Source: Methylotuvimicrobium sp018830325
GTDB taxonomy: Bacteria; Pseudomonadota; Gammaproteobacteria; Methylococcales; Methylomonadaceae
DNA: 64,000 bases
Direction: 5' to 3'
NCBI RefSeq assembly: GCF_044788715.1
Contig: NZ_CP173171.1
Coordinates: 53,685 to 117,684, forward strand
Translations under genes and position numbers: made by a program
The notes under the pieces: model-generated
The model's database searches: none
What the model saw: only the letters and a program-made list of their open reading frames with translations
Told to the model about the DNA's origin: nothing
Shown here: positions 42,932-51,523 of the stretch, piece after piece
Layout of the letters: the number at the start of each line of letters is the position of its first letter
How positions within the stretch are numbered: position 1 is the first letter of the stretch

Positions 42932-45900
42932 ACGGAACGCATAACCATCAACCGGGCCTGATACAGCGGCTGATCGCCTATTGCGCCAACAATGCCCTGG
43001 TGACCCTGCTGATCGTGTCGATCTGCGCTTTCTGGGGTTATAGGTCACTGCTCGCCACACCGCTGGACGCCATACCCGACTTGTCCGATGCCCAGGTCAT
43101 TATCTACACCGACTGGCCCGGACGTAGCCCCGATTTGGTCGAAGATCAGATAACCTATCCTCTGACCACGACGTTGCTGGCCGCGCCTAACGTGCGCCTG
43201 GTGCGTGGGCAAAGCTTCATGGGGCAAAGTTTTGTCTATGTGATCTTCGAAGAAGGCACCGATATTTACTGGGCGCGTTCCCGGGTCGGCGAATACCTGG
43301 ATGCCGTAGCGACACAATTACCCGGCGGCGTGCAGCCGACTATGGGCCCGGACGCCACCGGCGTGGGCTGGGTGTACCAATATGCGCTGGTCGATTACTC
43401 CGGACGCAATGACCTAGCCGAACTGCGTAGTCTGCAAGACTTCAAACTGCGTTATTGGCTGGAGTCGATCGAAGGCGTGGCGGAAGTGGCGGCTATCGGC
43501 GGCTTCGAGAAGGAATACCAAGTCACGGTCGATCCCGACAAATTAGCCGGCTATGGCATTAGCCTGAACCAGGTGGCCAGTGCCATCCGCCGCTCCAACA
43601 ACGATGTCGGCGGCAGGGTGCTTGAAATCGCAGGCCACGAACATTTTATCCGTGGCCGGGGTTATATCCATGGCATCGCCGATATCGAACGCATCGCCTT
43701 GGTGGCCAATCCGGCCGGTGCGCCGGTCACCATCGGCCAGGTCGCGAAGGTGAGCTTGGGACCGGCCATGCGGCGCGGCTTAGCCGAACTGGACGGCCAC
43801 GGCGAAACGGTCGGCGGCATCGTCATCATGCGCTACGGAGAAGATGCGCTGGACGTCATCAATCGGGTCAAACAACGCCTTGCCAACATCAAACGCTCCC
43901 TGCCACCGGGCGTCGAAATCGTCACGGTCTACGATCGCTCGGACTTGATCGAACGTGCGATCGCCACCTTGAAGCATACCTTGTTCGAAGAAATGCTGGT
44001 GGTTTCGCTGGTTATCGTAGGCTTTTTATGGCATTTCCGTTCGTCGCTGATCGCGATTCTGACCTTGCCCGTCGCCATTTTGCTGGCTTTCATACCGATG
44101 TCGGCACAGCATCTGACCGCGGACATCATGTCCTTGGGCGGCATCGCTGTGGCCATCGGCGCAATGGTCGATGCGGCAATCACGATCATCGAAAATATTC
44201 ATAAACGTCTGGAAAACCGGGAAAACATAGGCGACTCGGAACGGCGCAGCATCATCATCCAGGCCATGCAGGAGGTCGGCCCCAGCATCTTCTTCGCGTT
44301 GTTGATCATCACGGTCTCGTTTTTGCCGGTGTTTGCGCTGCACGGGACGGAAGGCCGCTTGTTCAAGCCATTGGCCTACACCAAAACCTATGCGATGGGT
44401 TTTGCCGCTTTGCTGGCTGTCACACTGATTCCGGCATTGGCGGTGTATTTGATTCGCGGCAAACTGCACGGAGAGCAAAACCGCTTGTCGCAAAAAATCG
44501 TGTCCGTGTACATACCGGTGGTCCGTTGGGTGCTTCGCTTTCGCGGCTGGGTGGTCGGCATTGCACTACTGTCGCTGCTTGGTTCGTTACCGGTGTTTTT
44601 TAAGCTCGGCAACGAGTTCATGCCGCCGCTGAACGAAGGCAGCCTACTCTACATGCCCACCACGTTGCCGGGCATGTCGATCACCGAAGCAGGCAAGGTG
44701 CTGCAAGCGATGGACCGGCAATTGAAGGCATTTCCGGAAGTGGAACGAGTGTTCGGCAAGATCGGTCGCTCCACCAGCCCGACCGATCCGGCCCCGTTAT
44801 CGATGGTGGAAGCCGTCGTCACGTTAAAGCCTAAAGCCGAGTGGCGTGCCGGCCTGACTTGGGACGATCTGATCGCCGAAATGGACAAGACCCTGCGCTT
44901 TCCGGGCATGCCCAATATCTGGTGGATGCCGATCCAGACCCGCACCGAAATGCTGGCCACCGGCATGCGCTCCAATCTGGGCATCAAGGTGTTCGGCGAC
45001 GATCTGAAAACGATAGAAAGCACCGCGCTGCGCATCGAACAGGCCTTGCAGCAGGACGAACGCACACGGCCCTTCACGCGTAGCGCCTTCAGCGAACGCC
45101 TGACCGGTGGCAATTTCATCGATTTCGTCATCGATCGGGATAAAATCGCCCGTTACGGCTTGACCGTGGATGAGGTGGAACAGGTGCTGACGGCCGCAGT
45201 GGGCGGACAAACGGTGTCTCGCACTATAGAAGGGCGCGAACGCTATGCGATTAATCTACGCTATGCCCGCGAGTTTCGCGACAACCCGGAAGCCTTGAGC
45301 CGAGTGTTGGTGCCGACGCCCGGCGGCGCGCAAATCCCGATCAGCCAGTTGGCCAGCCTCGAATTTATCAGCGGACCGCCGATGCTGCGTAACGAAGACG
45401 GTTTTATGGTTTCTTTTGTATTGGTCGATGTTAAAGACACCGGCATTGCCGATTACGTGGACTTGGCGAAACAAGTCGTTCAGGGCGAAGTTGCGTTGCC
45501 GCCAGGCGTCCGCTTGGAATGGGCCGGGCAATACAAGTATTTCGAGCAGGCCAAGGCCGAATTAAGCATGCTAGTGCCGTTGACGCTGGCGATCGTGTTT
45601 CTGATGCTGTTCTTAAACCACGGCTCCATCGGCGAGTCCTTGATTATCATGCTGACGATTCCGTTTTCGCTGATTGGCGCCGTCTGGCTGCTGTATCTAC
45701 TCGATTACAATTTAAGCGTCGCGGTGTGGGTAGGCATGATCGCACTGGCTGGGCTCGCCGCCGAAATGGGCGTGCTGATGACGCTGTATCTGGACATGAG
45801 CTATCGAAAGCGCTTAACAGAAAACCGCTTGCAAACACAGCAGGATCTTACCGAAGCGATCGTTGAAGGCGCTGCCCGCCGCATTCGCCCGAAACTGATG

Positions 45901-46077
45901 ACGGGTATCACGACGCTGATCGGCCTGACGCCCATCTTATGGCAGACTGGAACAGGAGCCGACGTGATGAAACGCATCGCGGCACCGATGGTGGGCGGAA
46001 TCGTGTCGACGCTGATCGTCGCGTTGATCGTTTTTCCGGCACTTTATTCTTATTGGAAGAGTTGGAAATTCCGATAA
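42925..46077 (+). CDS. RND pump CusA-like (Cu/Ag efflux)
   Basis: 1050 residues. LLYMPTTLPGM, APLSMVEAV and TEMLATG carry three methionines in the positions of the E. coli CusA triad (573, 623, 672 by my alignment). TM4 contains GAMVDAAITIIEN. It exports Cu(I) or Ag(I) with the adaptor and duct above. The overlap shows a co-transcribed operon. Confidence 0.88.
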   Translation: MVDGTHNHQPGLIQRLIAYCANNALVTLLIVSICAFWGYRSLLATPLDAIPDLSDAQVIIYTDWPGRSPDLVEDQITYPLTTTLLAAPNVRLVRGQSFMGQSFVYVIFEEGTDIYWARSRVGEYLDAVATQLPGGVQPTMGPDATGVGWVYQYALVDYSGRNDLAELRSLQDFKLRYWLESIEGVAEVAAIGGFEKEYQVTVDPDKLAGYGISLNQVASAIRRSNNDVGGRVLEIAGHEHFIRGRGYIHGIADIERIALVANPAGAPVTIGQVAKVSLGPAMRRGLAELDGHGETVGGIVIMRYGEDALDVINRVKQRLANIKRSLPPGVEIVTVYDRSDLIERAIATLKHTLFEEMLVVSLVIVGFLWHFRSSLIAILTLPVAILLAFIPMSAQHLTADIMSLGGIAVAIGAMVDAAITIIENIHKRLENRENIGDSERRSIIIQAMQEVGPSIFFALLIITVSFLPVFALHGTEGRLFKPLAYTKTYAMGFAALLAVTLIPALAVYLIRGKLHGEQNRLSQKIVSVYIPVVRWVLRFRGWVVGIALLSLLGSLPVFFKLGNEFMPPLNEGSLLYMPTTLPGMSITEAGKVLQAMDRQLKAFPEVERVFGKIGRSTSPTDPAPLSMVEAVVTLKPKAEWRAGLTWDDLIAEMDKTLRFPGMPNIWWMPIQTRTEMLATGMRSNLGIKVFGDDLKTIESTALRIEQALQQDERTRPFTRSAFSERLTGGNFIDFVIDRDKIARYGLTVDEVEQVLTAAVGGQTVSRTIEGRERYAINLRYAREFRDNPEALSRVLVPTPGGAQIPISQLASLEFISGPPMLRNEDGFMVSFVLVDVKDTGIADYVDLAKQVVQGEVALPPGVRLEWAGQYKYFEQAKAELSMLVPLTLAIVFLMLFLNHGSIGESLIIMLTIPFSLIGAVWLLYLLDYNLSVAVWVGMIALAGLAAEMGVLMTLYLDMSYRKRLTENRLQTQQDLTEAIVEGAARRIRPKLMTGITTLIGLTPILWQTGTGADVMKRIAAPMVGGIVSTLIVALIVFPALYSYWKSWKFR

Positions 46078-46196
46078 GATGAAGCCCTTTCGAATCGACT
46101 ATCGCCGATTTATCCAACAACCGCGACTGAATCTTTGTTATTCTCAACGGCTGCACAACGATTGATTATCACAATCAGAGATTTCATAAAAAGCGA

Positions 46197-46604
46197 ATGA
46201 AACTGACCATCGGTAAACTGGCCAAGCAAAGCGGCGTCACGATAGAAACCATTCGTCACTATCAACGTATCGGGTTGTTAGACGAACCAGAGAAGCCGAT
46301 CAATGGCTATCGCCATTATCAGGCCGGGGCTGTTTCCAAGATTCGGTTTATCAAACGAGCCCAGCAGGCCGGTTTTACGTTAAAAGAAATTGCTGCTCTG
46401 CTGTCGCTCGATGGCAAACAGTGTGCCGGTGTACGACAGCTCGCCGAGCAAAAATGTCGGCAAATCGACCAACAAATCAACGCGTTGATGACGCTCAAGC
46501 AGACACTGGAAAAGCTGGTCGATAGCTGTCGTCAGACAAGTGCAAAGGAGCAATGCGCCATTCTTGACGCGTTTAACGATGACGATACGGTAAGTCCCGA
46601 TTAG
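46197..46604 (+). CDS. merR: MerR, mercury-responsive regulator
   Basis: 135 residues with the MerR helix-turn-helix (LTIGKLAKQSGVTIETIRHYQRIGLLDEP) and a C-terminal metal site: Cys at 76, 111 and 120 with the 35/9 spacing of Tn501 MerR Cys82/117/126, indicating Hg(II) sensing. It activates the mer promoter by untwisting a 19-20-bp spacer. It is transcribed in the same direction as merT, unlike the divergent Tn21 layout. Confidence 0.9.
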   Translation: MKLTIGKLAKQSGVTIETIRHYQRIGLLDEPEKPINGYRHYQAGAVSKIRFIKRAQQAGFTLKEIAALLSLDGKQCAGVRQLAEQKCRQIDQQINALMTLKQTLEKLVDSCRQTSAKEQCAILDAFNDDDTVSPD

Positions 46605-46621
46605 AAAAGATCGCTTCCCGC

Positions 46622-46653
46622 TTGACCCTGTTCTTGAGAACAGGGTTTAGACT
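46622..46653 (+). promoter_or_regulatory. MerR-type mer operator-promoter
   Basis: -35 TTGACC (46622-46627) and a TAGACT -10 (46648-46653) with a 20-bp spacer filled by the perfect dyad CCCTGTTCT-TG-AGAACAGGG (46626-46645), the classic MerR-activated arrangement, 30 bp before merT. Confidence 0.8.
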
Positions 46654-46684
46654 GCCGGCCAACGTTCAGTTAGGACGAGTCTCC

Positions 46685-47053
46685 ATGCAAACAAATCCTG
46701 AAAAGTCCAATAAACATTCCGTTTGGCTGGGCATAGGTGCCGGATTGGCCGCGATCGGTGCTTCGGCCTGCTGTGTCGGCCCACTTTTGCTGGTCTCTTT
46801 GGGTATTGGCGGCGCCTGGATGAGCACGCTGACGTCATTGGAATCGACTCGCCCTTTCTTTGTCACCCTGGCATTGGCTTTTATCATCCTAGGTTTTCGG
46901 CGGCTCTATTGGCTCCCTTCTCGCTGTAATGAGGGCCATGTCTGCGGTCATTCCGATGTTCGGCGTCGACAACGTATCATTTTTTGGATCGGCTCCACCC
47001 TGATTCTATTGCTGCTGGCGTTTCCTTGGTTTGCACCATTATTATTGTTCTGA
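46685..47053 (+). CDS. merT: MerT, mercuric ion transporter
   Basis: About 122 residues, three TM spans. IGASACCVGPLLLVSLGIGGAW carries the vicinal Cys pair in TM1, and SRCNEGHVC the loop pair, as in Tn501 MerT. It moves Hg(II) from MerP across the inner membrane. The longer frame from 46622 uses no proper start; ATG at 46685 is preferred. Confidence 0.92.
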   Translation: MQTNPEKSNKHSVWLGIGAGLAAIGASACCVGPLLLVSLGIGGAWMSTLTSLESTRPFFVTLALAFIILGFRRLYWLPSRCNEGHVCGHSDVRRRQRIIFWIGSTLILLLLAFPWFAPLLLF

Positions 47054-47064
47054 GATAAATCACT

Positions 47065-47388
47065 ATGACGATGAAAACCTGTTGGTTGATGTTGAGTATG
47101 TCATTAATCGTTCTGTTCGTGCCTATCCTTCATGCCGGCGTAGCCGTTGAACATCAAAACGCTACGCAAGTGGTGACGCTGGACATCCATAACATGACTT
47201 GCCCGCTGTGCAGGTTCACCATCAAAAAGGCCTTGCAGAACGTCGAAGGCGTACAACGCGTCACAATCGACTTCGATTCGAAAACGGCGGAAGTCGGTTT
47301 CGATCCTCAGCAAACCGATCTTCAGGCTTTAATCAAGGCAAGCAGCGATGCCGGTTATCCAGCGACCGCGCGCATTGTCCGTCAATAA
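47065..47388 (+). CDS. merP: MerP, periplasmic mercury-binding protein
   Basis: 107 residues: signal peptide (CWLMLSMSLIVLFVPILHA), HMA domain with MTCPLCRFTIKKALQNVEGV, the CxxC that binds Hg(II), and a conserved DAGYPA tail. Directly after merT in the operon. Confidence 0.9.
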   Translation: MTMKTCWLMLSMSLIVLFVPILHAGVAVEHQNATQVVTLDIHNMTCPLCRFTIKKALQNVEGVQRVTIDFDSKTAEVGFDPQQTDLQALIKASSDAGYPATARIVRQ

Positions 47389-47411
47389 CTGTCGCAAGTA
47401 ACTATCTATCC

Positions 47412-47840
47412 ATGTCCGATTGTTGTTCGAAAACCTCTGTAAAAACAAAACAAGCTTGTCCCGAGTGTGGTTCAACATGCATAAAAGTCGGCATGGCGAC
47501 GCTTTACCATCAGGTCCGATTCCCGGAAAATCAACTGATAGCACCCGATAACTATTATTTCTGTCCATCGATACAATGCCCGATCGCCTACTTTTCCATC
47601 GCGGGCGACATTATTCTCAAACAACAATTAAGAACCTTCCAGGCGATTCAAAATGGCAAGCTATGTTATTGTTTCGATATCGATGCGGAAGAGTACTTAT
47701 CTGCGATTACGACTAGTCAGGGAGAGTCGATCAAAAACTTCGTCATTCAACGAACCCAATCCGGCGAATGTGCCTGTGAAATCAGAAATCCTTCGGGCCA
47801 ATGCTGTTTAGCCAATTTCAAACGTTTGGAAAATACGTAA
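47412..47840 (+). CDS. CopZ-like [2Fe-2S]/zinc metallochaperone domain
   Basis: 142 residues with many cysteines: MSDCCSK, ACPECGSTC, YYFCPSIQCPIAYF, GKLCYCFD and GECACE...GQCCLA. The CPxC, FCxxxxC and CYC pattern matches the N-terminal domain of archaeal CopZ, which holds zinc and a [2Fe-2S] cluster and pairs with metal ATPases or mer genes. The start at 47412 is preferred over the longer frame antisense-like region upstream. Lacks a HMA domain. Confidence 0.75.
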   Translation: MSDCCSKTSVKTKQACPECGSTCIKVGMATLYHQVRFPENQLIAPDNYYFCPSIQCPIAYFSIAGDIILKQQLRTFQAIQNGKLCYCFDIDAEEYLSAITTSQGESIKNFVIQRTQSGECACEIRNPSGQCCLANFKRLENT

Positions 47841-47921
47841 AATTACATAACGCCCCGTAAGTAATAAAGGTCGTTTTACCGAGAGTTCAAACCTATCTGT
47901 TAAATTATTAGCGAGAAATCC

Positions 47922-48530
47922 ATGGCCGGTTGTTGCGATAATCATTGTTCTTTAGACCGCATGCGCGAACGTCAGCGCGGCACCTTGCAAATCGTCCTTG
48001 CCATCAATGCGGCGATGTTCTTCGTCATCGCCGGCGCCGCGGTGTACGGCAAGTCGACATCCCTGTTGGCGGACAGCCTCGACAATCTGGGCGATGCGTT
48101 GACCTACGCCCTAAGCCTTTATGCGGTGACGAAAGATGCTACCGTCAAGGCCAAGGTCGCCTTGTTCAAGGGTGCGCTCATTGGGCTGGCTTCGATCACC
48201 GTCATCGCCCAGATTGGTTACAAGTTCTATGTTCCGACGATGCCTATCTTCGAAGTGATGGGAGGCTTCAGTCTACTCGGTTTGATTGCCAACGGTCTGT
48301 GTCTTTTCCTGCTTTGGCGGCATCGTCACGAAGATGTCAATATGAGTTCGGTCTGGGAGTGCTCGCGCAACGACATTGCGGCCAATCTATCGGTTTTCGT
48401 CGCAGCGGGCGCCGTTTGGTTGACTGGTTCCGGTTGGCCCGACATTGTGGTGGCGATCGGTTTGGTGTTGCTGCTGATACGCTCTTCAGGTCGCGTCATT
48501 TCTTCGGCTATCAAAGAACTTCGCACATAG
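47922..48530 (+). CDS. CDF-family cation transporter (short form)
   Basis: 202 residues, six predicted TM spans, with LLADSLDNLGDALTYALS (the DxxxD-type metal site of TM2) and GWPDIVVAIGLVLLLI (TM5 region). The N-terminal MAGCCDNHC may bind metal. The cytosolic C-terminal domain common in CDF proteins is absent. It completes the mer-like cluster and may export Hg or another cation taken up by MerT. Confidence 0.8.
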   Translation: MAGCCDNHCSLDRMRERQRGTLQIVLAINAAMFFVIAGAAVYGKSTSLLADSLDNLGDALTYALSLYAVTKDATVKAKVALFKGALIGLASITVIAQIGYKFYVPTMPIFEVMGGFSLLGLIANGLCLFLLWRHRHEDVNMSSVWECSRNDIAANLSVFVAAGAVWLTGSGWPDIVVAIGLVLLLIRSSGRVISSAIKELRT

Positions 48531-48830
48531 AAGATTAAAGGAGCCAAAGCCGTTCAGGGGGGAATCCGTACAGCATCCATACGCAAGATGCTTGACTGGA
48601 AAATAAGCCATCGGCAATAGACTTAACGGGCTAAAATTTGGCTACTGCTATTCGGCGACACCATGTAAATAGCGTTTAGGAGTAAAGCGGAGAAAAAATT
48701 TAAAGGCCGCTACATAGTCCATTGCCGTCACTCGGAATCAAAGTATCAAAGTCTTCTTTTGGCCGTTCCCTTCCTTTAGAATGTGTAAAACATCGGTCTG
48801 CATTCTATTAAAATGAAGCATACCTGATTA
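48531..48830. other. Gap inside the right end of the transposon
   Basis: No gene. A partial relation to the R1-R3 repeats (GGCCGTTCCCTTCC near 48764, then the right end) is possible but weak. Confidence 0.4.
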
Positions 48831-48869
48831 GGATGTTACTCATTTACGAAGGAATCCTTACGGTCCTCC

Positions 48870-48905
48870 AGATTGTTGTTGAAGTTTGGGGTGCAGGCTT
48901 ATTGA
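48870..48905 (+). pseudogene. 3' part of the interrupted ORF
   Basis: Directly after the right end and in phase with 24496-24604: AGA TTG TTG TTG... reads RLLLKFGVQAY and ends in TGA. The join needs only one AGATT. Confidence 0.7.
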
Positions 48906-49062
48906 TTGATCAAACCCAGTTTTCTATCTCTATTTATGTGGGTAAAGTGATGGTTTGTTTTTGTTGAAGATTGTTGAAAGTCTCAAAATGAGAAAATCTA
49001 TATTGTTTGCTGTGTGTTAAAGCCATAAGATTAATCAAGTTATATTTTCAAAGGAGCTAAAA

Positions 49063-49308
49063 ATGGGTGACTGGTCAGATTATTTCGAAGATTTTCCCGA
49101 GGAAAACCCTGCAAATTATGTCGATGGACATTATCATCCTAATGGCGCAGCAATAAATAGAGCGAGGGCAGATGCGATAGAGAAGGTGGCTTGTGAGCAA
49201 ATGGCTCTTGATTATGAAATCAAGAGAATCATTGAAAAACATAGTAAGCCCTCTCCAGACAGTACACCTAACCTTGGCAGAAAAATCTTGAAATTGCCGA
49301 AACGATAA
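49063..49308 (+). CDS. Hypothetical small acidic protein
   Basis: 81 residues, MGDWSDYFEDFPEENPANYVDGHYHPNGAAINRARADAIEKV..., then IKRIIEKHSKPSPDSTPNLG. AAAGGAGCTAAAA gives a strong ribosome site. No domain recognised; lies between the transposon and relics. Confidence 0.6.
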   Translation: MGDWSDYFEDFPEENPANYVDGHYHPNGAAINRARADAIEKVACEQMALDYEIKRIIEKHSKPSPDSTPNLGRKILKLPKR

Positions 49309-49539
49309 ACACCCAATAAGTAGTAGTTTTTATCCGAAGCCAGCGAGGCGGGCGGGGAGGTGTTTAGCTTTGCCAGTAGGGATGCTAAAGGGGTTAATTA
49401 ACCAAAAGAACGTTTTGTCCCGACACACCTATGGTACCCTTGGTATTACTGGCTTGCAGCTGAAATATCGGTTTCAAAATTGCCAATCAGTTTTCTGGTA
49501 TCTTATTGAATATTGATAAAATTTCTCCTGCCGTAAAAT

Positions 49540-49628
49540 TCATGGTGTTTTCGCGGTTGCAAGTCTTCGATAGACGATAGCTCCCCCGATGTTCAACTGC
49601 CGGGCAATCTTGGTTTTTGCTAAACTAC
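49540..49628 (-). pseudogene. Resolvase C-terminal relic
   Basis: Minus-strand LAKTKIARQLNIGGAIVYRRLATAKTP and stop matches the final helix-turn-helix KTQIARQLNIGEASVYRILA of the resolvase at 55857-56414. Only this end remains. Confidence 0.7.
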
Positions 49629-49636
49629 TTTGGCAT

Positions 49637-49670
49637 GGTCGCAGAATTCGGAAAAAATCGTACGCTAAGC
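49637..49670 (+). repeat. Degenerate Tn21-like inverted repeat end
   Basis: GGTCGCAGAATTCGG then AAAAAATCGTACGCTAAGC: the last 23 bases equal the inner part of the nested element's end (39383-39405 reversed). It faces umuDC. The matching far end was not found in the window. Confidence 0.6.
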
Positions 49671-49683
49671 TTTTTTCCAACCC

Positions 49684-50973
49684 TCATTTTACCCTCACCA
49701 ACTCCGCCCAATCGGTCGTATAACGCTGCGAAATCCGCTCCGCCTTCGGCTTCCAGCTTTTATCAAAACCAGTTGCCGCGATCGAAACGGCACTCGGAAA
49801 GCGCCGGTTGATCCGGTCAATGGCTTTCATCAAGTGACTGTTTTCAGTAGATAGGCCGTCAACCATCAAGTCGAATACATCCATTTGCCCTGGCGTGGCT
49901 TCCGGCTGGATATGACTTAGCTGGACGCCGCATTTCTGATAGTTATAGCCTGTCCTGTATATCTCTTTGAGCATGCGGTTAGCGGTAGCAATGATAGACC
50001 GCGTGTCTTGCGTAGCCGCATTCAGCTTACTACTGGCCGCCCGTTGATATTGCGGCTCATCCGGATTGAATGGGCTGGTCCGGATAAAGATTGTAATGCA
50101 ACCGGTCACCGAGTCTTGATTCCGGAGTTTCTCGGCGGCCCGGCTGCAGAACTCGGCCATGGCTTGCGACAGCTCGGCGTATTCGGTTAAGCGGCGGCTA
50201 AAACTTCTGGAGCAGACAATTTGCTGTTTATCCGGGGCGATTTCTTCCAGTTGCAGGCAAGGCGTGCCATTTAATTCCATCACGGTTCTGGCCACCACAA
50301 CATTGAACTGGGCTTGAATGCGCTTGCCGGATTGGGACGCCAAATCCCAAACGGTATGAATGCCAAGCTGGTTCAGCTTGGCCGCCGTGCGCGGGCCTAT
50401 GCCCCACACCTCGCCGACCGGCACAATGCGCATCAGTTTTTCTCGGCGCACCGGGTCGGACAGGTCCAGAACACCGCCGGTTTGCGGCCATTTTTTGGCG
50501 GCGAAGTTCGCCAGTTTAGCGAGTGTTTTGGTCGGTCCTAGCCCCACGCAAACCGGAATGCCGGTGGCTCGAACAACCGTTTTTCTGATCAGCTGGCCAT
50601 AAGCAATTGGGTCTTTGCCGCAAGCGTAAACGCCGGTTAAATCCAGAAAGCCTTCATCGATCGAGTACACCTCAAGATTTGGGGCGAATTCCTCCAAAGT
50701 GGCCATGACTCTCGCCGACATATCGGCATACAGCGTGTAGTTTGATGAAAAAAGTTTAATTTGGTGCCGGTTGACCAGTTGCTGAATCCGGAACAGCGGC
50801 ACACCCATTTTAATGCCCAATTTCTTGACTTCGGCACTGCGGGCGACGACGCAGCCGTCATTGTTGCTGAGTACGGCAACCGGCTTGCCGATCAGGTCAG
50901 GCCTGAACACGCGTTCGCAACTCACATAGAAGTTGTTGCAATCGACCAGGGCGATCAGCCGTTGCGGGGACAT
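49684..50973 (-). CDS. umuC: UmuC-type DNA polymerase V catalytic subunit
   Basis: About 429 residues from MSPQRLIALVDCNNFYVSCERVF; LSNNDGCVVARSAEVKKLGI and SIDEGFLDLTG hold the Y-family active-site acidic residues; TGIPVCVGLGPTKTLAKLANFAAKKWP and GIGPRTAAKLNQLG the thumb and little finger link. It makes mutagenic lesion bypass with UmuD'. Its ATG overlaps the UmuD stop (TAATG). The last residues lie next to a Tn3-like end. Confidence 0.9.
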   Translation of the reverse strand: MSPQRLIALVDCNNFYVSCERVFRPDLIGKPVAVLSNNDGCVVARSAEVKKLGIKMGVPLFRIQQLVNRHQIKLFSSNYTLYADMSARVMATLEEFAPNLEVYSIDEGFLDLTGVYACGKDPIAYGQLIRKTVVRATGIPVCVGLGPTKTLAKLANFAAKKWPQTGGVLDLSDPVRREKLMRIVPVGEVWGIGPRTAAKLNQLGIHTVWDLASQSGKRIQAQFNVVVARTVMELNGTPCLQLEEIAPDKQQIVCSRSFSRRLTEYAELSQAMAEFCSRAAEKLRNQDSVTGCITIFIRTSPFNPDEPQYQRAASSKLNAATQDTRSIIATANRMLKEIYRTGYNYQKCGVQLSHIQPEATPGQMDVFDLMVDGLSTENSHLMKAIDRINRRFPSAVSIAATGFDKSWKPKAERISQRYTTDWAELVRVK

Positions 50974-51398
50974 TACAGCGGGTGAATGACGTTGGTCACC
51001 ACGCCCCAAATCACCGTATCCATCTCTTCACGAAGCACGATATCTTTATAAGCCGGGTTTTCCGAGCCTAGCACCCACTGGCCGGCCCGGCGCTTCAAGC
51101 GCTTGACGACCAATTCCCCATTCAGCGCGCAAATCACGATCCTGCCCTGCACCGGTTCCAGCGACCGATCGACGACCAGAATATCGTTCGGATGGATGCC
51201 GGCGCCGAGCATCGATTCGCCTTGCGCGCGGACGAAGAACGTCGCGGCGGGCTTTTGCACCAGCAGCTCGTTCAGGTCCAGGGTTTTCTCGATGTAATCG
51301 TCGGCCGGCGAGGGGAAACCGGCCGAGACTTTGCCGGAAAACAGCGGCAAGGTCACAGTTTTGGGGTTTGAAGCAGCGGAATAAAAATTCGTTGGCAT
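50973..51398 (-). CDS. umuD: UmuD-like self-cleaving peptidase subunit
   Basis: About 141 residues. FSGKVSAGFPSPADDY is the cleavage region (Ala-Gly), RAQGESMLGAGI the Ser nucleophile loop and NGELVVKRLKRR the Lys of the Ser-Lys dyad. LexA-family S24 peptidase; processed to UmuD' for polymerase V. Either 51398 or 51407 could start it; neither has a clear ribosome site. Just upstream lies the shared regulatory region with lexA. Confidence 0.88.
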   Translation of the reverse strand: MPTNFYSAASNPKTVTLPLFSGKVSAGFPSPADDYIEKTLDLNELLVQKPAATFFVRAQGESMLGAGIHPNDILVVDRSLEPVQGRIVICALNGELVVKRLKRRAGQWVLGSENPAYKDIVLREEMDTVIWGVVTNVIHPL

Positions 51399-51448
51399 AA
51401 TGAGCATAGCGGGTTGAGAGCGAGGCGAAGTCGAAAGGCGTTTATTAT

Positions 51449-51463
51449 GTTCTCTTTTTGTTC
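51449..51463. promoter_or_regulatory. SOS-box candidate GTTC-N7-GTTC
   Basis: GTTC TCTTTTT GTTC lies between divergent umuD and lexA starts. This is the direct-repeat operator known for alphaproteobacterial LexA, not the gammaproteobacterial CTGT-N8-ACAG. No CTGT-N8-ACAG box is seen in the intergenic region. Confidence 0.6.
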
Positions 51464-51523
51464 TCATTTTAGGCGCTTTTTGCTAAACTGCCAAACATCC
51501 CAAAAGCAAATGATGTTGACACA

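Larger units (their letters stand above)
24605..48869 (+). mobile_element. 24.3-kb Tn3-family transposon carrying metal-resistance genes
   Basis: The left end (24605-24643) and the reverse of the right end (48831-48869) match over 39 bp with one difference, starting GG(G/A)GGACCGTAAGG and ending GAGTAACATCC. A 5-bp AGATT duplication flanks both. Inside are tnpA, tnpR, a nested element (28520-39420), cus-like, mer-like and CDF genes. The perfect target duplication implies insertion as one unit. Confidence 0.92.

Noticed and set aside
47945..48538. 197-codon plus-strand ORF
   Set aside because: Shadow of the CDF gene in another frame.
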